This document shows, one piece after another, positions 6,423-10,878 of a DNA stretch of 10,878 nt (position 1 is the first letter of the stretch; the number at the start of each line of letters is the position of its first letter). The stretch lies in NCBI GenBank assembly GCA_009702955.1, contig WLHA01000021.1:1-10878 (forward strand). Direction: 5' to 3'. The DNA comes from Actinomycetota bacterium. GTDB lineage: Bacteria > Actinomycetota > Acidimicrobiia > IMCC26256. The translations under genes were made by a program, and so were the position numbers. The notes under the pieces are model-generated. The model was given only the letters and a program-made list of their open reading frames with translations. It was not told the origin of the DNA and ran no database searches.

Positions 6423-7724
6423 GTGACCGATGCCGAACAGTTCGCCATCCTTCGCTTCGGTGATAAAGAAGTGAAACTCCCAATCGTTCGAGGTAGCGAG
6501 AACGAGCTGGGCATCGACATCGCAAAGTTGCGGGCCGAGACTGGGCTCATCACACTCGACTACGGGTTTGTGAACACCGGAGCTACTGAGTCTGCGATCA
6601 CTTACATCGATGGAGACGCAGGGATCCTGCGCTATCGAGGCATCCCGATCGAGCAGCTAGTTGAGCGCCCATCCCCTAGTTTCCTAGAGACCGCTTACCT
6701 TCTTATTTATGGCGAACTGCCCTCCTCTTCAGAGCTAGAAGATTTTCGATTCGGTATCCGACGCCACACGCTCCTCCACGAAGATGCAAAACGATTCTTC
6801 GATGGTTTCCCTCGTGACGCCCACCCGATGGCGATTCTCTCTAGCGTTGTGAGCTCGCTCTCAGCCTTCTACCAAGACTCAGATGATCCCCACGATCCAG
6901 AGCAGGTACAGGTCTCCATAATGCGCTTGATGGCAAAAATGCCGACAATTGCAGCGTATTCCTACAAGAAATCGATAGGGCAGCCGTTCCTCTACCCAGA
7001 TAACAGACTTGATCTTGTAGAGAATTTCCTCACGATGATGTTCGCCGTTCCATCTGAGCCTTACCACGCAAGCCCCACAGTCGTGCATGCTCTAAAGCAA
7101 CTACTGATTCTCCATGCAGACCATGAGCAGAACTGCTCAACATCCACAGTCCGCATGGTTGGCTCGAGTGACGCCAACTTGTTTGCATCAGTGACAGCCG
7201 GAATCAACGCCCTATGGGGACCTCTCCACGGTGGAGCAAATCAGGCCGTGATTGAGATGCTTGAGGGAATTCAGGCAAACGGTGGGGACATCACCTCTGC
7301 TGTAAAACGCGCCAAAGACCCTAATGACTCATTTCGACTATCCGGTTTTGGGCATCGCGTCTACAAAAATTACGATCCCCGTGCACGCATCCTCAAGACT
7401 GCAGCCGAGGGAGTGCTCTCAGAACTAGGGCGCCACGACCCATTGCTCGACCTCGCAATGAGGCTTGAGGAGGTCGCCCTTACCGACTCCTACTTCATTG
7501 ATAAGAAGCTCTACCCGAATGTCGATTTCTACTCAGGCCTCATTTACCGTGCCATGGGCTTCCCGACACCGATGTTCCCAGTGCTCTTTGCGATGGGGAG
7601 ACTGCCAGGTTGGATCGCCCACTGGAAAGAGATGATGGAGAGCCCACGGACCAAGATTGGCCGCCCTCGCCAGATCTACTCCGGTGCAACTGAGCGCCCA
7701 TACATCGCTATATCTGAGCGCTGA
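6423..7724 (+). CDS. gltA: citrate synthase, hexameric (type II) form
   Basis: A 433-residue citrate synthase, condensing acetyl-CoA with oxaloacetate at the entry of the TCA cycle. Catalytic residues are all in place: H269 in GPLHGGANQAV, H311 in SGFGHRVYKNYDPRAR, and D368 in YPNVDFYSGL; H234 in ILHADHEQNCSTSTVR belongs to the oxaloacetate site. The ~430-residue length and the beta-rich N-terminal extension (AILRFGDKEVKLPIV...GIDIAKLRAETGLITLD) fit the type II enzymes of bacteria rather than the shorter ~380-residue type I or 2-methylcitrate synthases. GTG 6423 is preferred over the in-frame ATG 6399 because a strong Shine-Dalgarno lies 6 nt upstream and the resulting N-terminus MTDAEQFAILRFG resembles actinobacterial homologues. 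No close co-directional partner: the next gene starts 250 bp downstream. Confidence 0.96.
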   Translation: MTDAEQFAILRFGDKEVKLPIVRGSENELGIDIAKLRAETGLITLDYGFVNTGATESAITYIDGDAGILRYRGIPIEQLVERPSPSFLETAYLLIYGELPSSSELEDFRFGIRRHTLLHEDAKRFFDGFPRDAHPMAILSSVVSSLSAFYQDSDDPHDPEQVQVSIMRLMAKMPTIAAYSYKKSIGQPFLYPDNRLDLVENFLTMMFAVPSEPYHASPTVVHALKQLLILHADHEQNCSTSTVRMVGSSDANLFASVTAGINALWGPLHGGANQAVIEMLEGIQANGGDITSAVKRAKDPNDSFRLSGFGHRVYKNYDPRARILKTAAEGVLSELGRHDPLLDLAMRLEEVALTDSYFIDKKLYPNVDFYSGLIYRAMGFPTPMFPVLFAMGRLPGWIAHWKEMMESPRTKIGRPRQIYSGATERPYIAISER

Positions 7725-7742
7725 CCCTGAGGTAAGTCAAGA

Positions 7743-7762
7743 GCCCGTAAGCGTTACAGGGC
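7743..7762 (+). terminator. weak hairpin after citrate synthase
   Basis: GCCCGTAA-GCG-TTACAGGGC folds into an 8-bp stem with one bulged A and a 3-nt loop, 18 nt after the citrate synthase stop. No U-tract follows, so termination would be weak or factor-assisted. Confidence 0.4.
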
Positions 7763-7792
7763 GCGGTTGTAGGGCATAAATGCTGGCAATTC

Positions 7793-7808
7793 TAGGTATA
7801 AGTACCTA
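7793..7808 (+). promoter_or_regulatory. palindrome overlapping a -10-like box
   Basis: TAGGTA-TAAG-TACCTA is a perfect 6-bp inverted repeat with a 4-nt centre. It contains TATAAG (7797-7802), a fair -10 hexamer, so it could be an operator overlapping the promoter of the secreted-protein gene. No convincing -35 is seen at the usual distance (TTGTAG is 24 nt away). Confidence 0.4.
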
Positions 7809-7818
7809 CTGTCTCATC

Positions 7819-7979
7819 TCGGGTGGCTCCCCCTAAGCCCGAAGATAAATGAAGCATTTGTGGTTGTGCCGAGAATAGGGACTGTGGGAGCATTCCCGAA
7901 GACCAATGAGTCCATCGGTCTTTAGGGGAGTCATCTGCACTCAGTTTTATCTGGTGCAGAAGAATCGGGGGGAACCGAT
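7819..7979 (+). promoter_or_regulatory. hairpin-rich 5' leader with the start codon in a stem
   Basis: Five successive inverted repeats lie before the secreted-protein gene: TCGGG/CCCGA (7819-7842), GGGA/TCCC (7886-7897), AAGACC/GGTCTT (7899-7922), TCTGCAC/GTGCAGA (7934-7960) and ATCGG/CCGAT (7964-7979). In the last, the purine-rich Shine-Dalgarno (GGGGAA) forms the loop and the AU of the AUG at 7978 is paired. Alternative pairings are possible (AAATGCT 7778-7784 with AGCATTT 7853-7859; CTCGG 7818-7822 region with CCGAG 7869-7873). I do not recognise a known riboswitch class. Whether this region is transcribed as one leader is inferred. Confidence 0.4.
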
Positions 7980-9315
7980 GCGCCTACGAAAAGTACTAAT
8001 CGCCACCACAGTAAGTCTTTTGATCGCGACGGCATCACCAGCCGCAGCCGGAGCAGCGGGGCCAAAAATCTCGCCGTCCTCCAATCTTGCTCGGGGGGCC
8101 GGAACATACTCGTCGTTTATCTCAGCGAGTAAGGGTGCTTTTCCACGTGTGCCGGGCGCAGCCTCATCAGATTGGACTGGCGCCACTATTACAGGGGTTG
8201 CTGGAAGCACCAAAATTACATCTGCCGCCGGAACCTTTTCGAGCACCTCAATCGGCTCTTTTGTTGATGATGGTATCGGCGGGACCGTAAGCGATGGAGT
8301 CTCGGTTATAGGGATGAGTGCGCTAATCGCCGTATACCCACGCCAAGGCCTCTCTAAAATAAAAGCCGTCTCGTTAGATGGGGTCACTGCAACGCTCACT
8401 ATTGCCGCAATTAACTCTGGTACCGGTGGGGTCTACATAGTTGCCCCCGCCCAAGCAGTAGTTGCAGTCGTTCAGGGACTTGGCGGATTGCCATATCTGG
8501 CCGATGTCTCAACCCCCGTGACTAGCGGCCTCTGCCTAGGCACTCTCTGGCTGGGGTCAGTATGCCCGTATAACTCAGACTATCTATCATTTTTCAGCAG
8601 CCTGGCGCTACAGACTGCCTCTGCCGACGGTAGCTTCCCCGCCGCTGCATTGACCCTCAAAGAAGGGCAGCCTGACTCTAACTCCGTACTCGGGATTGTA
8701 AGCCCGGGGACCATTTGGGCGAAGTACTACGACCCCGACGGCGCCGGCTCACTCCCCCTTGCCCCATGGGCCGTGCCCAGCTCGACTGCCGGAGCGATTG
8801 CTCGAGAATGCAGGCCAGATGACCTCGATCGACGAATGCCTAATGCCGGAGGAGTCGATTACTGCGCAGTCAATTTTGTTGCTCTAAATGCAGGCCAGAA
8901 CTCACTCACCGGCAGGCCTTATAACTTCTACTCCCTCCCCATAACGTGGGCAGCATCAATGTCCGCGAGTATTAGTGCAGGGGACGTTCTCATCAGCGGA
9001 GATGAATTCGCTAATGGCGATGTAATCACCAAACTGCAGGTAAAGAACTCAAAGGCAAAACTCACGGGGACCCTTCTGCCATGCCCGGCCCTCAACAGGA
9101 TCTACACCTCCTCAGAGGTTGGGCCCGCTAATGACGTGGGAGATTTCGACCTCACCATTAGCAATTACGCCTCAGGGTGCAATGTGCCTGCTGGGTCCTC
9201 CACCAAGATCCAGGCTATGGGATCCAAGGACACGCAACTTTCCCAAATTTCAGGAGAACCTGCACTTGGGACAAACCTGGCGAAGAAGGCTTCCTTCACG
9301 CTGATAATGCCGTAA
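7978..9315 (+). CDS. secreted protein of unknown function
   Basis: A 445-residue exported protein. MRLRK, a hydrophobic segment (VLIATTVSLLIATA, 6-19) and SPAAAGAAG form a Sec signal peptide, probably cut after A24 or nearby; no lipobox, sortase motif or C-terminal membrane anchor is present, so it should be released or loosely wall-bound. The mature part is rich in Gly, Ser, Ala and Thr. Residues 80-145 (ITSAAGTFSSTSIGSFVDDGIGGTVSDGVSV ... DGVTATLTIAA) resemble beta-rich modules seen in surface and phage tail proteins, with an insertion near 112-132. Six cysteines (C186, C196, C278, C296, C369, C401), all after residue 185, could form three disulfides. Start: an in-frame ATG at 7906 would bury the signal peptide behind 24 residues; ATG 7978 has GGGGGG five nt upstream and is preferred. 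It stands alone, ending at the 9375-9417 hairpin. Confidence 0.85.
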   Translation: MRLRKVLIATTVSLLIATASPAAAGAAGPKISPSSNLARGAGTYSSFISASKGAFPRVPGAASSDWTGATITGVAGSTKITSAAGTFSSTSIGSFVDDGIGGTVSDGVSVIGMSALIAVYPRQGLSKIKAVSLDGVTATLTIAAINSGTGGVYIVAPAQAVVAVVQGLGGLPYLADVSTPVTSGLCLGTLWLGSVCPYNSDYLSFFSSLALQTASADGSFPAAALTLKEGQPDSNSVLGIVSPGTIWAKYYDPDGAGSLPLAPWAVPSSTAGAIARECRPDDLDRRMPNAGGVDYCAVNFVALNAGQNSLTGRPYNFYSLPITWAASMSASISAGDVLISGDEFANGDVITKLQVKNSKAKLTGTLLPCPALNRIYTSSEVGPANDVGDFDLTISNYASGCNVPAGSSTKIQAMGSKDTQLSQISGEPALGTNLAKKASFTLIMP

Positions 9316-9374
9316 ATCTGCAGTGGTTTCAAACGGGCGAGCAGAGACTGCTTTGTCAAAATAGACGTGTCTAA

Positions 9375-9417
9375 AAATGGATAGTGCCTCGGGGATGACC
9401 CCGAGGCACTGCCATTT
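9375..9417. terminator. strong bidirectional intrinsic terminator
   Basis: A 12-bp perfect stem AGTGCCTCGGGG (9383-9394) / CCCCGAGGCACT (9399-9410) with loop ATGA is extended by a second 6-bp stem AAATGG (9375-9380) / CCATTT (9412-9417) across a small internal loop. On the minus strand a run of five T follows (CCATTTTTAG), a classic tail for the solute-binding protein gene, whose stop is 13 nt away. It also lies after the converging secreted-protein gene. Confidence 0.9.
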
Positions 9418-9429
9418 GATTCGCTCTAC

Positions 9430-10863
9430 TTACCCACCGATTCGCAGGTTGTATTCCTTTATCGCTGCATCGGCGCCGGTCTTAGCTTCTTTCAGTGCCT
9501 TCGCCGGGGAGAGCCCCTCTAGGAATAGTTTCTCCTGGGCTTTTAGTACCGCATCGCGCACTGCTTGATAGGCACCGATTACAGGTCCAGCAGTTGCAGA
9601 GTTGTTAGCACCATTAATGAGTTGATCGTATGCAACTTTGAACTCAGGGTCTGCAATCCACTTGTTCTTCAAGATCGCTACATCTACTGCTGATTTGCGG
9701 GTTGGAACGTAGCCAGTAGATGCGGACCAGTCGGCCTGGATCTCTGGCGAGTTCAACCACTTTGCAAAATCAAACGATGCGAGTTGCTGCGCAGGAGCGC
9801 TCCCCTTCTTGACTATGTAGAGAGCACCTCCACCAACAAGAACTCCGCCCTTGCCCGCTGGTCCAGGCATTGGCCCAACACCAATCTCAGCACCGCCAGA
9901 CTCACCAGACTCAATTACCTGCTGGATCGTTCCAAGCGCGGCGGAGGTATCGATAGTCATACCGACATCCTTGCTGCGAATACCTAGAAGGTTGTTGAAA
10001 CCAGCGGTACCGCTAGCGGAGTTTGTAACAGCTAAGCCGTCTTTCACCATTGCCTGCATCCATGTGAAGATCTCAAGGCCAGTTGCGTTATCGAAGGTAA
10101 CTGCTGATGCTCGCTCTGCGCGACCATTCTCGTTATTCGCATAGAGCACCCCAGCCTTAGCGGACCACTGCTCTAGGTACCAAGGGTCGAGTTTCTGTCC
10201 CCAGCCGTACTTATATCCAGATGCCTGAAGTTTGACTGCCGCAGCACGAACCTCTTCGAGGGTCTTGGGCGGGTTCTCTGGGTCTAGCCCTGCTGCACGA
10301 AAACCGTTCTTATCGAAGTACAGAATTGGGTTTGAGACGTTGAACGGCATCGGCTGCAGGTCACCCTTGACCGAGTAGTAGCCGAGCACTCGCGGAATGA
10401 AATCAGAGGTGTCGTACTTGGTCGCATCGATACATACCTGTGCAGGGAGAATCGCTTGCGTATCGATCATCTGTTGAGTACCAGAGTCTTCAATCTGGAC
10501 GAGGTTCGGGAGATCGCCACTGGTGAGTCCAGCTCGAAACTTCTCAAGAGACTCTCGGTATCCAGTCTGATTGATGAGGGTTACCTCAACTTTTGACTGA
10601 GACTCGTTGTACTGCTTAGTCAATCGCACCAAGGCCTCTTCGTTGGCCCTGTTCATCGCATGCCACATCGTTATCTTGACCGGTGCGGTTACCTTGTCCA
10701 GCGCAGAAGTTGGGCACGATGCGCCAGACCCAGCTTTGTCATCGCCGCCGCTCGACCCCCCACCGCAAGCCGCAAGGCTTAGGGCGATGAGTAGTCCAGC
10801 GAGTATGGCAGCTGAGGTCTTCATTGGATTGCGCACTCTTGCTCCTGAGTTTTGGGGATACAT
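9430..10863 (-). CDS. ABC transporter solute-binding lipoprotein, UgpB-like
   Basis: A 477-residue family 1 extracellular solute-binding protein. A lipoprotein signal peptide ends in the lipobox LAAC (C33), followed by a Gly/Ser linker, so the mature protein is anchored to the outer face of the membrane and delivers ligand to an ABC permease. Blocks shared with E. coli UgpB (glycerol-3-phosphate binding) include MWHAM (66-70), the region PFNVSNPILYFDKNGFRAAGLDPENPPKT (173-201), GGGALYIV (344-351) and STGYVPTRKSA (382-392). Ligand could be a glycerophosphodiester/glycerol phosphate or a sugar; not decidable. C50 and C144 might form a disulfide. Start is ambiguous: ATG 10863 has AAAGG 6 nt upstream, but GTG 10836 has AGGAG 5 nt upstream and gives a more typical short lipoprotein leader (VRNPMK...). 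Downstream is a terminator, so permease and ATPase genes, if linked, lie upstream beyond the window. Confidence 0.93.
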   Translation of the reverse strand: MYPQNSGARVRNPMKTSAAILAGLLIALSLAACGGGSSGGDDKAGSGASCPTSALDKVTAPVKITMWHAMNRANEEALVRLTKQYNESQSKVEVTLINQTGYRESLEKFRAGLTSGDLPNLVQIEDSGTQQMIDTQAILPAQVCIDATKYDTSDFIPRVLGYYSVKGDLQPMPFNVSNPILYFDKNGFRAAGLDPENPPKTLEEVRAAAVKLQASGYKYGWGQKLDPWYLEQWSAKAGVLYANNENGRAERASAVTFDNATGLEIFTWMQAMVKDGLAVTNSASGTAGFNNLLGIRSKDVGMTIDTSAALGTIQQVIESGESGGAEIGVGPMPGPAGKGGVLVGGGALYIVKKGSAPAQQLASFDFAKWLNSPEIQADWSASTGYVPTRKSAVDVAILKNKWIADPEFKVAYDQLINGANNSATAGPVIGAYQAVRDAVLKAQEKLFLEGLSPAKALKEAKTGADAAIKEYNLRIGG

Positions 10864-10878
10864 GGTCAGCCTTTCACA

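Noticed and set aside
6199..6525. 108-codon open frame on the minus strand across the citrate synthase start
   Set aside because: Overlaps the start of citrate synthase and the divergent promoter; no ribosome site or recognisable domain.
7906..7977. In-frame 24-codon N-terminal extension of the secreted protein (ATG 7906)
   Set aside because: It would place a non-hydrophobic leader before an obvious signal peptide, has no ribosome site, and overlaps several inverted repeats; ATG 7978 explains the sequence better.
7725..7977. Known riboswitch (c-di-AMP or c-di-GMP type) before the secreted protein
   Set aside because: GGGGGGAACC recalls a piece of such motifs, but the other conserved segments are not found, so I do not claim a class.
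7947..8399. 150-codon open frame on the minus strand
   Set aside because: Antisense to the secreted-protein gene; its apparent hydrophobic content mirrors the GC-rich codons of the sense strand and it has no ribosome site that I can see.

Overview
The window reads as a housekeeping stretch of an actinobacterial chromosome (Actinomycetota, possibly an aquatic or uncultured lineage with mid-range GC by eye). The clues are GTG starts with purine-rich Shine-Dalgarno sites, an actinobacterial-style hexameric citrate synthase, a UgpB-like lipoprotein, and protein families (molybdopterin oxidoreductase with a CPLCEATCGLE cluster, short four-cysteine zinc-ribbon protein) that I associate with Actinobacteria. 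There are no rRNA or tRNA genes, insertion sequences, CRISPR arrays or phage genes that I can see.

Layout: (1) 1-878, minus: N-terminal 292 codons of a molybdopterin oxidoreductase, cut by the window edge. (2) 986-3464, plus, divergent from it: metallo-beta-lactamase-fold hydrolase, amidase-signature hydrolase and a 64-residue zinc-ribbon protein, closed by a strong hairpin at 3472-3499. (3) 6206-3524, minus: an uncharacterised 344-residue protein and then an aldehyde dehydrogenase, separated by 220 bp that contain seven tandem 15-bp units; this pair runs into the same 3472-3499 hairpin. (4) 6423-7724, plus: citrate synthase. (5) 7978-9315, plus: a 445-residue secreted protein of unknown function behind a hairpin-rich 250-bp leader, ending at a second bidirectional hairpin. 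(6) 10863-9430, minus: a UgpB-like ABC solute-binding lipoprotein.

How they fit together: the recognisable proteins are mostly catabolic (amide hydrolysis, aldehyde oxidation, TCA-cycle entry, uptake of a glycerophosphate- or sugar-like solute), but they sit in several independent transcription units and the sequence does not tie them into one pathway. I do not see a convincing new multi-gene system. The parts most worth a second look are non-coding: two intergenic minisatellite-like arrays with the same ~15-nt period (1712-1780 and 5004-5108), and the leader of the secreted protein, whose Shine-Dalgarno site lies in a hairpin loop and whose start codon lies in the stem. On the protein side, the oxidoreductase lacks the catalytic Cys/Sec of formate dehydrogenases, and two proteins (344 and 445 residues) have no function I can assign.
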